This document shows, in pieces, positions 46,403 to 58,540 of a stretch of 64,000 nucleotides of DNA (its first letter is position 1; the number at the start of each line of letters is the position of its first letter). Where the stretch lies: contig NC_052118.1 in the NCBI RefSeq assembly GCF_012273895.1, positions 5,729,164 through 5,793,163 of the forward strand, written 5' to 3'. Under the pieces are notes generated by a model. It saw only the letters and a program-made list of their open reading frames with translations. It was not told where the DNA came from and made no database searches. This DNA is from Zerene cesonia. Lineage: Eukaryota; Arthropoda; Insecta; Lepidoptera; Pieridae. Both the position numbers and the translations under genes were made by a program.

Positions 46403-48959
46403 TTTATATAAGAAGTAAAATTAATACCTTAAAATAAAGCGATTAGCGCTGCTTATACCATCAAAAATGATTTTCTTTTTTCTGGACAGGAATCTCAACA
46501 GGAGTTCGCATAAATAATCTGAGATTAGGTTTTTCGGAATAAAGTTCGTTGGGCTCAGTTGGGGTTGCTCAGAGGAAACTTGATAACTTTTTATTGTGAT
46601 TTTAGCAAATCATCATACAGGTATACGATATACCGCAATTTAATCATCATTCGTCATTTAGCCATTTTATCGATCACAATGTATTAAGTTATATTTTCTA
46701 TTATCATATATACGATGTCCCTTTAAAAGTAAAATTAAAACAATTCTGTGCAAAAACGAAATTTCTCGACTCATTGACCTTTGGATCTGTTCGTGAGATA
46801 ATTTGGTCTGGAACCCGCGAACTATGGCTTATGAGTGGGCCTTATCAGCTAGAGCACGAACGTTTGGCTAAGTTTTATTTATATTACTGGAATTTGCTTA
46901 TTTGTCCTTAATTTTTTAGTTTGTTTGAACATTGATTTAGTTTATACCGTTTGTGATTCTTTATTAATAAATGCCCAAGAAAATACATTCATGCAATAGC
47001 GAACAATTGTCACTAATATACGACTCAATTTATTTACGAGGCGTCGGCTAGGGGCGAACAAGGACACAGTTTTCAGTTGTTAATAGAATAGTTCATTGAA
47101 GGTACAAATACTTTTTATATTTGCTAAATATTTTTTATATTTATATTCAAGTATCTAGTAAGAAAAGTGTTCTGCAATAAGGAATAATTTTTTATCTTAA
47201 TCAAGTAAGTGATTATATTTATGCGGACATTGTATAACAATTACATATCTACTATATACACATATTTAAGTATTTTTTTAATTATGTCAATCAACGTTTA
47301 ATTAAAATAAAATGAGATTAAGAATTGTTTAAAAAAATTATTTAAATACTTCCAAATTAGCATCTAAATACAATGGATAATTATTAAAAGTACGTGATTA
47401 ATAACGATCGAGTGCACATCACCCTGAAGGGATTTTGATGAAGGTTTATATGGAAACGGAAGATGTAATAATGTGCTACTCCAAGGTTTTTCCTGTCGCC
47501 GATCATGAGGAGGCCGTTGACTCAAGTATTGTAAACAGTTCCTTATCTAAGCTGTGCTGTGCGCCATTGCTGACTTGATGACTCGGTCGCAGCTTTTATC
47601 TAATAGCCGAAATTATGTCGCTAGCGCGCCTGCTGTTCTTATACAAGCATTCTTTCGATAACATTGAAAATATCGTTTGCTTCTTAGTGCTTACATACGG
47701 TGAAGTATGGTATACGGTATAGCTATCAAAACATCTTTGTGCATTAAAGTAAATTTGAATATATCACTATTATAAAAATATCTACTTATTGATATAAATT
47801 CGGCAAGGTAGAAATTTTGTTACGCAATAATCTATGCTTATCTCAGGAACCACTGGAACGATTTAAAAAAAATCCTTCACTATTTTATTTTTTACTCGAT
47901 CTGCTTTGTACCACGGGTTAAGCCGGGATGAACTGCTAATTCGTTATAGAAATGGTAAGAAGTACTTTTATAACTCTTTTTATTTTGAAATGAAATTTGG
48001 CGTAAAACTAATTGACATTATTTTTCGGAGATTGCTAGACAAAAAGGAGACCAGAAATGTTTGCATGTATAGTGTATGTGTGTATACACACATATATCCA
48101 AAGGCATGTGAATAATTTTTACTCTAAAATGAAAGTCAAAACTTACGAACTACTAAAAAGGTTGGAATTTTTAGGTACAATGCTTAAAATATAATAACAT
48201 CTCATAAAAAATGTGTTGTACCTACAAGCCAAGGGGGGAGGAGAAATTGTAGAGTGCGACTGCGTAGGCGCGAAGCGAGAGGTGCGCGGGCGCGGTGCAT
48301 TGCTTCTTTTTTTACCTTTTTTGCTGCTCCATCCTTGCTTCGCTTGCTATGTGTATAGCGATCGTCTTATTTTGTTCTTGTTTTCGTAGATCCAAACGCT
48401 AGCAGGTAAATAATGATGCTACTTTTTCTTATTGGTTTCGCTACGCCTGAAACTATATCTTTTCTGTAGGCGTAAAAGATTTGTGTGTCACAATTCTAAA
48501 TAATTTAATAGAGAAGTACAGAAGATAATGTTATGGGAAGGAGTTTTAAATATTCAACAATGTTTAGATGTTAATGTATGATAACTGTAATCAAGCCAAA
48601 AAAATAATTAAAACTTTACAAGGGTCAACAATTATCGGAAGGAATGTGTGGCTATAGGAAGGGTCTGACACAGCAGGGTGAAATTAAAATTTTGTCCATT
48701 GTTCTAAAATACAAAAAGGACACCGAAGTTTTATAAAATCACAGCAAGTTTCGGCGTTGATTCTTGTGCATACAAAGCGCACTAAACACACGACTCGTCT
48801 AAAAAACAACAATCAAATATCCTTTGCCTGACGTGGATCGCGTAAAATAAAAAGTCTTACCACACGGGGCGTTTTTACGAATGCAATAAGAATTCTTATA
48901 AGAAATTGAGCTGCATCGCTAGAAAACAGGCGGTGTATACTAGATCCCGGAATTTGGGT
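46403..48959. other. No recognised gene
   Basis: AT-rich; probable decayed Helitron fragment at 47800-47935 (CAGGAACCACTGGAACGATT, ACCACGGGTTAAGCCGGG). GC patches at 47540-47640 and 48235-48310 have no clear identity. Confidence 0.35.
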
Positions 48960-49175
48960 TCGGGGTGAATACCCTCGTGTCAGTAAAAACTATTTTCAAG
49001 GTTAGCACGGCGCAAGGAGGGGAGCGTCGCGGGTGCAGGGCGAATTCGGCGCGGGGCGAAGGAGGGGGCCCGCGGACGCGCCGAAATGCTGATAGCCCTC
49101 CGCCCCTGGGCCCGCTCCTCGCCCTGTCGGCACTCCGTCGGTTTCATGCAAGTCTGTCTGTGCCACAGATACAAT
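48960..49175. other. Isolated CpG/GC island, possible exon or promoter
   Basis: GC-rich block (for example GGCGCGGGGCGAAGGAGGGGG and CGCGGACGCGCCG) inside AT-rich DNA. Both strands have open frames. On the minus strand a Gly/Pro/Ala-rich frame of about 50 codons (ETDGVPTGRGAGPGAEGYQH) follows a possible acceptor (TGTGGCACAG), but no good donor follows. It may be a non-coding first exon, a regulatory island or a coding exon. Confidence 0.3.
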
Positions 49176-50194
49176 TTGCTTCGCTAACACTATGAAATGC
49201 ATTATCTATTACTTTGTATCACATTTTTAATTAAGTAGATTCTTAGATTTAATTTTTAGTTTTATAGCATTGAAATGCTTTATAAATGAGAAATTTTGAA
49301 AGAAGAAATAGATTCTTAGATTTTAAGCACAGTATATAAGCCTATTCAAGATTGAATATATGTATAATAATAGTTATGGATCATAATATGTGATGGTTCG
49401 TGTTTTTCAGACTAATTCATATTTGGATCGAATTATTTTTTATTTTAATTTGGTTCAAATCATGTTGTTAGAACGGCAATACATAAATACTAAATATGAA
49501 CACTATATTACATTGCAATTTCTGAAGGCTCTAATAGTAAATTGCCATGTTCGTTATACAGTTGTGAACATCATTTAAATTTTTTTTTTTCAGTTAATAA
49601 ATACTAGAAGAAATATTGTAGGTATGTATTATGTATAATTTTGGGAGTCAAGATTCATTATTACACTAAACGATTTTATTTTAAGTTGTATACAGTGCAC
49701 CTACTGAAGTCCCCTTCGTGTAATATGCTATTAATTCAATGCTTACTCTTGCCTTTTTACCTTTACGAGTAATAAATCAGTGGTAAAAAAATAATAATTT
49801 AGGTAACTGCTTCTTTTAAATACATATACAATAATACGTATTAAAATTAAGTATTTGTATATCAACTTCAAATGTAAATAAAAAATGGCTTGTTTTATTA
49901 AAGTACCTAAGAAAGTGTGAACGATGATCACGTCTTACATAAATTATGTATTTCGTGTTAGTTTTTTTATTTATTTATTATCAGGAAAAGGAAAAAACAT
50001 AAATTACCAGTTGTGAAGTAAAGAAAAAAAAACACCGAGGTTTAAAGTAATGTTAGTATACAAATAATATGCATGTTACATAACGCGCATTTGTTTTTAT
50101 CATATTCATAAATTGAATAAAAGACCGTAAGTACTTGATTGTCGCGTTTAGAGAATAATTATCGAGTTTACTTTTAATTTCGGCACGGCCATGT

Positions 50195-50523
50195 ACCTAT
50201 TTGTGCTGCGGCCGCGGCATACACAACAATTAAGTGGCCAGCGCGTAGGATAGTGCGTGCAGTGGGTGCGTGCGATAGCGATCTCCGCGGGCCCATTCCC
50301 CTCTCTCTCCACCAAAACAACATTCTAAGTATTTGTGAGCAGGAGGGTTTTTTGCGCGAAGCCCAGGGGTGGCGGAGCGCAATAGCCCGTCACGGCACAA
50401 AAAATACTATTAAATAACTCAAGAGAACCGCGGGGCGGATTGTGCGTGATCGTGATCCAGTCGAATTAACGCCAGCGACAATGGTTCAGCTAGTTAAACT
50501 CGAATATTTTCGACAGAGCTAGC
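50195..50523 (+). promoter_or_regulatory. CpG-rich region with a possible non-coding first exon
   Basis: The block at 50200-50460 has GCGGCCGCGG and many CpGs, with a pyrimidine CCCCTCTCTCTCC. A consensus donor (AGC then GTGAGT) follows at 50523. The only ATG frame before it (50481) is 13 codons long and stops at the donor, so this would be a 5'UTR exon. No partner exon was found. Confidence 0.3.
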
Positions 50524-52660
50524 GTGAGTCGAGAAGGAATAATCCATAATAAGATTACGTATTTAACGCAAACCGCATAAAAGTGTTAAGCTGTGGGGAT
50601 TTTATTATATTCTAATGATAATACTTCCAACAAGGAAGTAGGTAATCCTTTCAGCTTGACTATGAGAATTAATTATTTGTAGTTCCTCATTTAAAATCAC
50701 TATAAACAAGGTATAACAATTTACAGAGTCTACAGTTAAGTAAAGAAATAAGTAACAAAACGAAAAAAAAATGAATCGAGCTAACTAAATAGATTGTCTA
50801 TTCTTAATTTATATTTTTTTATATATTAAAACATTAATTGATACCACATGGCTCTGGAAGCCGCGTTAATGTTTTACAATGTTTGGACAGCAGTGGCATT
50901 ATGATATTATGTTAAGATCTACTAAGTACATACTGAGTTAAATCCTTTAGAAGTTCTATTATTTCATTTTTACCGGTAACATACTAAGATATCGTTTTAT
51001 TAATAGGAAAATACTTTTAGGTTTGTTTTTTTTTATTTCAAACTTAGAAACAACATGGTATTTGAAGTAAGTGCGAAAAATAAACTCACAATTTTGCATA
51101 ATTTATAATCAACACCTTTCTTTGGTAATTTATAGCATTTGTCAAATTGTTATGCTTATAAACTGAATCTACTATGTAATTGTTTTCAATAATTATTATA
51201 AGTCAAATCGTGTTATTTTTATAGCTCATACGACGCGTTCCCTTGTATGAAAAGCATATTTTTTTTATTTCTATTCAATTAATCATCTAATAGTTGCGAC
51301 CATTTCTATACGTATAAATTTCCATTCCCAATTATGTAGCTTTGAAAAATAACCTACATATCCTTTCAAGGTTTTGCAAAATAATATGCAATACATTACG
51401 AGATCCTATTTTAACTTTTATTAATAAAGTTTAGTCTCTTAATATGGAGTGGTAGTTTTAGAAGTTCATAAAAAGAAATATATGGAAAGCTAACGTTTTA
51501 AAACATTAAAATGGTTTAAATCTATGTTTCTACCTAATGGTGTGTAGCTATGTATACAAGAGTTTAGATTAATTGAAAACTTAATAGGTAGTCACTTTTA
51601 GTTTAACAGCGACGATCATTAAGAAACACAAACAACATCATTAGCAGATAAGACGAGTCGATCATCGATTGCCAAAGAAATGGCAGTGACCCAGAACACG
51701 TGTTGAAAATCCAGGATTCTTTCATCACTTAGGAAACAAGCCGTGTCAAACGTAATGGATATATATTCATAAATCACTCAATTATACTTCTTTCGGTCTC
51801 AAAATGGTATCTAGCAAATTTTAGTTTAGGATCATAAATCACAATTTAACATCCCGACGATTACGGTATCTATAGAATTCATCTCATTTAATTTTTCTTC
51901 CAAACTTTGTCGTCAATTTCAGGTCGTACACAAAGTAAATAAGCGTATCTATATAAGCCTTTAAATTTAGAAATTTACGACAATAGCGAATGTTGTAAAT
52001 ATATCGCTCTTATTTGCTTTCATTATTAAAAAGTGTCCTTCTTGTTAAACCCCAGAAATCTTACGTGTACATTTATTTCGGTGTTCATTTGCAAAGTGCC
52101 TTTTCGTGTGGTCAAGCGAGTGAATCGCGCGAATATATCGATTATTCTTATCTAATCAGTATCGCTGGCGTGTCGCGCTGTTAGTCGCATAAAATGGAAA
52201 TCAAACACACGCATACTCGACAGCGAAAAAATGATAATTTCTTAAGAATAAAGCGCATGCGTCTCGTAGGAGGAATTATTGGTTATCGAATGTCGCGAAC
52301 TCCGCCTCCACATAGCTTGGCTCCTTTAATTTTTAATCATTACACTTCAATAACGTTCGTGGATCCATTTATCATTAACATTTATAAATCGATACTTGTA
52401 TTACTGTTCTTTTCTACGAGTTAACCTTTGTGGAATGTTCTAGACTGACTTACAAGATAGGTATTCTTTGCTTTTAGGATGGGATCATCATTTCGGAAGA
52501 CTCAAGCATACGACATTATTTTTACATCGCATGTATAAATATCTCTTTTAGGTCACTAGAGTACAATTGAAGATTATATATTAGGTATACTAATTCAACT
52601 AAGCCTGTAAGCTTTAGTAAAAATTTTCTTACTTTATCATTTCCGAAAAAGTATCTTTAC
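50524..52660. other. No recognised gene
   Basis: AT-rich with short chance ORFs only. Confidence 0.4.
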
Positions 52661-52667
52661 TCAAATA

Positions 52668-52850
52668 TCTATACTAATATTATAAAGCTGAAGAGTTTGT
52701 TTGTTTGTTGTTTAAACACTAATCTAAGGAACTACTGGTTCGATTTGAAAAATTCTTTCAGGGTTAGATAACCCATTTGATTGAGGAAGGCTATAAGTTA
52801 TATATGTAACACAGGCAATGTTGGGGGGGACCGTTAGTTTGAAATAATTT
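52668..52850 (+). mobile_element. Helitron-like element, decayed
   Basis: ATCTATACTAATATTATAAA start, TTTGTTTGTTTG, GGAACTACTGGTTCGATTTG and GATTGAGGAAGGCTATAAG. The 3' end is replaced by a G-rich GGGGGGGACCG. Confidence 0.5.
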
Positions 52851-54560
52851 TTACCAATTTCGCGCCTTCAAGTTAGTTCATGATTAAGAGTGGTAACAAA
52901 GTAAGATGGTTTTATTTGTTTTCGTGTCGCCGTAGTTTCATTTCTGTTAATAACAAACTACTAATAACACTAATAACAAACCTCCGAAAACGACGATCAT
53001 AACCAGAAATACTGAAACGTACAAGAAGTTCAGTATTTCCCTTTTGTTTATGTTAATTTCTGGCAACATTTTGTACAATTTACTACGAGAAGCAAAAAGT
53101 TTATATGTACCCAATTTTAGCAAAAAATTCTAAAAATACCTGGACGGATGATGATATTTGGCATACTTATTTTATTCTCGAGTAATATTCGTTGTAGAGA
53201 AGGAGAGCAGAATATTAATATTTTCTAATAATTTAAAAATGCACTAAACAATTATACATTAAACCAATAAAAATACACACACTGCCATGCATTTGACAGA
53301 TACACGTAAGAATATAATTTATACTTTTTTGTTTTAGAGCGTTATAACTCTATATAACTCGAAGAGACTCAAGTAGAGTTTTAACAAAGCATACATGCGT
53401 AATACTTCCATTGTTTTAAAATATTTGTTTGAATAAACTCGGGAAATAAATTCGTTAATCTCTAAATATTGTACGAAAATCTCCAAGTGAAAGAGTGTTA
53501 ATGCTAATTAACGAGCACGAATCCGAGAAAAGATCTTGATAGGCTTCATTATAATATCGCTTATATATTCATAAGTATGTGAAAGCATTTATTTAAACTA
53601 GTTTGCGGCACATTCCACCTGCTATATAATCCGCGCTGTTTCGCAACTGTACCTAGCAGTATCTATGTCATAGTGAGGGACCGCGACAGACTTAGTGAAG
53701 AGCCGGAGGAAAGAGAGGGACGCATCGCACAAATCAGACTCGCTTTGAGAGGACGGAGGGGCACATATTTCTGTACCTACTTTGTTATCTGTTCGCGAAT
53801 ATTCTTGCGCAACGTACACCAGGGAAAATAGGTTTCTATTAACATCAAAAACATGCATGAGATTTCAACACACATGACCTCATTTACAACCAATATCCTT
53901 TACAAAATAGCGCTTATCAGTTTAACCTAACGAACAGTTATTGATTCGAATTCGGCACTCGTAGTTTGCGATTAATAATTTAATCACTCACTTGATGGGT
54001 TGACTGTAAGCGGCGGAACAAATATCGACTTTTCTTTAAATTCAAGTGAAATATGTGTATTTTTTAATGTTCTAATATTTATATAGATGACAAGACACGT
54101 TCTTAATGTACTAATTATAATATAATGTATCTGTAACTGTTATTATGAGAATACCTGTGATAATGCAAATTAGGTATATAAGAATTAAGAATCGTGGAAA
54201 AATTTATAGGTATATAATGGTAGGTATAACGCGACTAGGTATAAACAAGAGGTATAGCTGCAATATATCGGATACTTGTACCAAGGAAACATATTTTTTA
54301 TTTGGATAATTAGACTACTTTGTTTTTGTTCAGTAGCTTAATAAAAACAATACATTTTCATTGTTTATTGCTATTGTATAAATATTATAAAGTTTTATCT
54401 GCGTTATATGAGGATATCAGGATTTTTAAGTAAATTCTGCAAAACATTAAATACATCTTAAACCGTTGGACTGTTTTTAATTATGGTTGTTCAGATACAT
54501 TTTACAGTTAATTAAAATAACTTTAACCTACATGAGATCGTTTTACATTGATTTGCAACC
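52851..54560. other. No recognised gene
   Basis: AT-rich. A mildly GC-rich patch at 53630-53800 (CGCGACAGACTTAGTGAAG) has an open minus frame but no splice or family support. Confidence 0.35.
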
Positions 54561-54569
54561 TGTTATCGA

Positions 54570-54880
54570 TAGTCCGTTAGTCGCTGTCCGGGTCCCCATT
54601 GGGGACGGCTTGGCAAACATGTTGGTTACGAAAGCGCGCCGAACAGAAGCCGCTAGATTCGCGCTCCATTACTGCGCCCGCGCAGCGCCGTCAACATGGC
54701 GGCCACGCACGTCCACCGTGTCAATGGCCTCCACTATGCGCTTGCGCAACCACACGCGCGAATCTCAACAGCAAAACAAAGTTTTCGCTGTGTGTGTGTG
54801 CGTGTACACCTACAACTAGCCGTGAACATGTCGACGTTGTTCGTTGCGTTTCTGCGCTAGTTTGATTTGCGTTTGTAGTA
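54570..54880. promoter_or_regulatory. CpG island with CAACATGGCGGCC motif
   Basis: Dense CpGs and a CAACATGGCGGCCACG element (YY1/Pho-like core in promoter-proximal setting), with GCGCGCC and CACGCGCG runs and a GTGTGTGTGTGCGTGT tract. It looks like a promoter or 5'UTR. The strand and the gene served are unknown, and no following coding exon was found. Confidence 0.35.
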
Positions 54881-55094
54881 GTGAAGGGCTTATACTGGAA
54901 GTGGTCGACCTGTAATGTTTAATTTTAATGTAAAAGACCTCTTTGAATTAATCGAAGGTTTTCTTATACTTGCATAAATAAGGTTAGACGTATCAAGGAA
55001 AATATAGTAGGTACCTCCCTTTATATTAAGGTCTCACCTACTTAGTACTTTTGGCTTCCTTATAGGAAAATAAACTCACACATTTCTTATACTT

Positions 55095-55245
55095 AACGAC
55101 TGAGTTCGAACCTCGTTGGGAGACATATTGATTTGTTAGAGCATAGATGGTTGGATCGCCTGCTTGCTAAATTGGATCATTGAAATAGATGCATCTGCCT
55201 CATATGTGCACGAGGGGCAACGGATACCTCAATAGGTATCTATGT
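55095..55245 (-). repeat. Possible SINE fragment
   Basis: On the minus strand, ACGAGGTTCGAACTCAGTCG contains a B-box-like GGTTCGAAC. The plus strand reads GGATCGCCTGCTTGC and CACGAGGGGCAACGGATACC. Weak evidence. Confidence 0.3.
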
Positions 55246-56163
55246 AAATGAAAACAATTTTTTCAACTTTTCATTATTATCTAAGTATATTTTATGAATT
55301 TGTTTTATTAAAGTATTTATTTTAACAATAAAACAAATAGAAAACATATAAAACGCTTCTATGTTACAACCTACTCATAGTTGTGTTAAAGAATTCTTTA
55401 TTTGTAGGTCAGATAATGTGTGCCATCATTCGGCGATAGCATTGCAATAAAGATGTCAACTGAACCGGCGAACCCGTTAAAACTAGCAAACTTGTTGACC
55501 TGGCAAGAAAACAGTCGTATTGATATAGCTGGTGATACATTTAGAATTGATAGAACAAGTGAGGAAATATTATATTTCAAATTCAATAACTTTTAGTACT
55601 GAATGTGAATGATCCCACGATATTTGTTTTGTTATGCTTAGCCAGAAAACCAGAAGTTATACAGATTTTGCTTCGCTTATAGGCCGAGGTACAAAAATAT
55701 AATATTTCCTTGAAAATACTTACTCATATTTAAATAGTTATATACAAATAACTTTTATATTATTCATATAATGTAGACAATCATCGTTCACAGCGATGGA
55801 AAAGTGTAGAATATATCTGGAAATTTTGTATTTTTCCAGTGTGAAATAGGTACTACAAAGTAGTAGTACTTTACTAGTGAAATACTACAAATGACAAAAA
55901 TGTTGATAAAATTTACATATGTTCTCGTTAATATTACAATTATGGATATGGCTAAATATGGCAAGCTACAAATATATGTTAATCTACGAAAACATTGTTT
56001 TTAGGTCACCGCGTGCTAGGTGTGTTCGCATTTCTTGGTACACTTGCAACTCAAGTAGGTACCCAGTAACATAAAGTAAATACATTTCTAAATATAGAAG
56101 TAATATTGATATATGCTACTTTGTTATTATTTCATTTGGCTCTAAAATTACATGCTCTTCTAA

Positions 56164-56519
56164 AGCATAGAAAGCTCAGACTGCAAGCTGTTCAAGTCAA
56201 GCGCAAGCATAGGTGAAAAATTTGTGGTTGTTAATAAATTTCAAAGTGTATTTCCGCATGTACGTCATGGTAACCTTTCAAATGCTCAGAAGTTGTTGTT
56301 GCATGCGAATCGGAAGTGTTCCGAAGAGGCCGTGGCGAGCGCGAGCGACACGTGTAAGGACTTGCGCAATCCAACCTTGCGCTCGCGAATATGGACGATA
56401 GTACTTCAAGAAAATACAGATAATGTACTAAGCTTTGATCTGATACAAACAATGTTACATTCTTGTGATATGTCAAGTGGTAGTGATAAACAGGAAAGCT
56501 GTGGATGTGTTAGAGTGTA
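56164..56519 (+). other. Open frame with CpG-rich centre, uncertain coding
   Basis: A frame open for about 118 codons ends at TAG 56517-56519. It has no ATG start (GTG at 56224 is the first start-like codon) and includes SNAQKLLLHANRKCSEEAV and SFDLIQTMLHSCDMSS. I do not recognise it. The CpG-rich part at 56300-56400 could instead be regulatory. It could be an internal exon. Confidence 0.2.
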
Positions 56520-56617
56520 GCTTTACATGGCGCAGAGTTTGCATTCATATTAATGGTCATAACTATTATGTATCTTAAGAGTAATTTAACAAGCATTACA
56601 TTTCAAATACATTAAAT

Positions 56618-56668
56618 AAATCGATAGCGATAGTTAGATACATCAAATCTAACTATCGCTATAGATTT
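56618..56668. other. 21-bp hairpin (20 of 21 paired), 9-nt loop
   Basis: Arm 1 at 56618-56638 (AAATCGATAGCGATAGTTAGA) and arm 2 at 56648-56668 (TCTAACTATCGCTATAGATTT) pair with one mismatch around TACATCAAA. It is too short for a canonical miRNA precursor, but a stable stem in an otherwise empty region. Confidence 0.6.
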
Positions 56669-57499
56669 ATATTGTGAAGATTATAATTGAAGTTTTAACC
56701 AGTGCTTTTCAATAACAATCAACATCCATGTTTCCTAATTTTTGCAGCAGCTAGCATGAATTATAAACTATGATAAATTACATACTTGCTTATTAAATGA
56801 TTATTTTAGGTAAATAAAGCAATTAATCGCAGCTTATTTTTGTGAGTAGCGAATCAAAGGGCCTCGACGTCAGCCATGGAAGGTCGGTAAGACCTTCTGT
56901 CACACGCTGCCTACTGTCGTTAACATTGATAACAACACTTATGCTAATTGTTTTCGATCTTACCTCTTAGTTAATTGCGCAATAACCAATATTTGCCTGA
57001 AGACATCACAATATCGTATGAAAAAAGTACAAACACCATAATTTTATTTTATTTTTAAAACAAAGATAGCTGGATGAGGAATTAATACAAAAAATAAGCT
57101 TTATATCAAATTCTTATAGCCAAATTGTAGTCTAAGTTTACCTAATTAACAAGTAGTTGTTGTTATTTGATAACAATTTTGTACAAGTATGTTGCTTGCA
57201 CTGCCTTGAATTTAGATTATTTGTTCTTATCTATTTACGTTTTTCATGATACTATTATGATATTTAAATATAAGTGTGTTTATTTGCACATATTATTTTC
57301 TTCATATTTTTTGATATTCTTAAACTGAATTGCAAGAATACTTACATGTTACTTCACAGGATTTCATCATTACTTTGCTAAATGGAAAAAATAAAACAAC
57401 CGGTTATACCCTTTATTATGCCTTGTAATTGCCATTAATTGAATATGATAATGATATATTAAGCAGAACATTTTTTTGTAGAAAACATTTTGAATTTTA

Positions 57500-57665
57500 G
57501 CCGAGGAACGCATTACAACTCGTAGTAGAGCAGTTCAAGGAGAGCCCTGCGAACGTAAAGGGCCGCGTCAGCGTCACGCTCTGCCATTGACCCACTTACG
57601 TATACCTAACCGGCGTGTGCGCACAAAAGTATACTCGCTACTGAAAGCCCTTTACGACGTCACGT
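57500..57665 (+). other. CpG-rich block with possible exon and CRE-like site
   Basis: After a good acceptor (TTGAATTTTAG at about 57500) two frames stay open. One continues over 60 codons; the other gives NALQLVVEQFKESPANVKGR before a TGA. A CRE-like ACGACGTCACGT sits near 57655, and AAGGGCCGCGTC / GCCCTTTACGACGTC are partly complementary. It could be a last exon or a regulatory block. Confidence 0.25.
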
Positions 57666-58017
57666 ATACACATAAAACTACATATTCGTAGTTCAGTCAG
57701 ATATTCTATCTACTACTGATGGATTGAGTACATACCGTATTTGATGAGTATAATTGTTTGAACTATTGCAGTCTGTCTTATTTTACTTAATTTTATAGCA
57801 TTTTTTTGGTTTAATATTCCATTTAAACCTTATACAATTTCAAGCTCAACCAAAAAAATTTTTGTAGGTAAATATAATTCCGTATATATTCTACCCGTAT
57901 TACGTGTGGGTCGGCCAGTAGAAAACAACATTCGATATAAGACAATTGTGGATTAGATCCTATATGCCCCATACGTTCATGTAAAAAATAAAGACACTTT
58001 TGGACGCGAGTGTTACA

Positions 58018-58110
58018 TTTCAGCGGCGCGGCGCGGCGCGGCGCGGGCGCCCGCTCAACAGTTGTTTGTGGCGCTTCTCAAGGCAACGCGACGGTGGCTC
58101 TGCCGCAAAT
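58018..58110. repeat. GCGGC microsatellite in a CpG-rich island
   Basis: About four tandem GCGCG-GC pentamers (CGGCGCGGCGCGGCGCGG) at 58024-58048, followed by GCGCCCGC and a CpG-rich tail. The repeat and ORFs through it are low complexity. Confidence 0.6.
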
Positions 58111-58354
58111 AATTCTGCTATTGTGAAACAACTGTCTTATCACCCGCCTAGGACCTTGGTCGGATCATATGAATTACGGTCAAGTTGACGATTTCAAGAT
58201 TACGCTTTTATATGATAATAAAATATCTGTAACTGCGGGCTTGCTATCCTTTACGCAAATAGTTAGGTTTTCATTAAAAAAACCGATTGAGTTTTCTACT
58301 CTTTTACTAGATCGGTCCTCATTCGAAGTTCCTAAATATTTATGGGAAATCCGT

Positions 58355-58540
58355 TAAATATATCAATATTATAAACGCGAAAGTTTAAAGAATGATTGTA
58401 TGGATGTTTGTAAACTTTCATGCAAAAATCTCTTTTGGGATCTGTATGAAATTTGATACAGGGATATATTATAGTCTGGATTAATAAATAGGCTATACTT
58501 TAGCTGGGTATCATACGAGTGAAGCCGTAGACTAGCCGTA
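58355..58540 (+). mobile_element. Helitron-like element, decayed
   Basis: ATATTATAAACGCGAAAGTT, ATGAAATTTGATACAGGGAT, GGCTATACTTTAGCTGGG and GTGAAGCCGTAGACTAG. Confidence 0.5.

Noticed and set aside
58000..58188. 62-aa ORF through the GCGGC repeat
   Set aside because: Low-complexity Arg/Ala-rich start from a microsatellite; no coding support.
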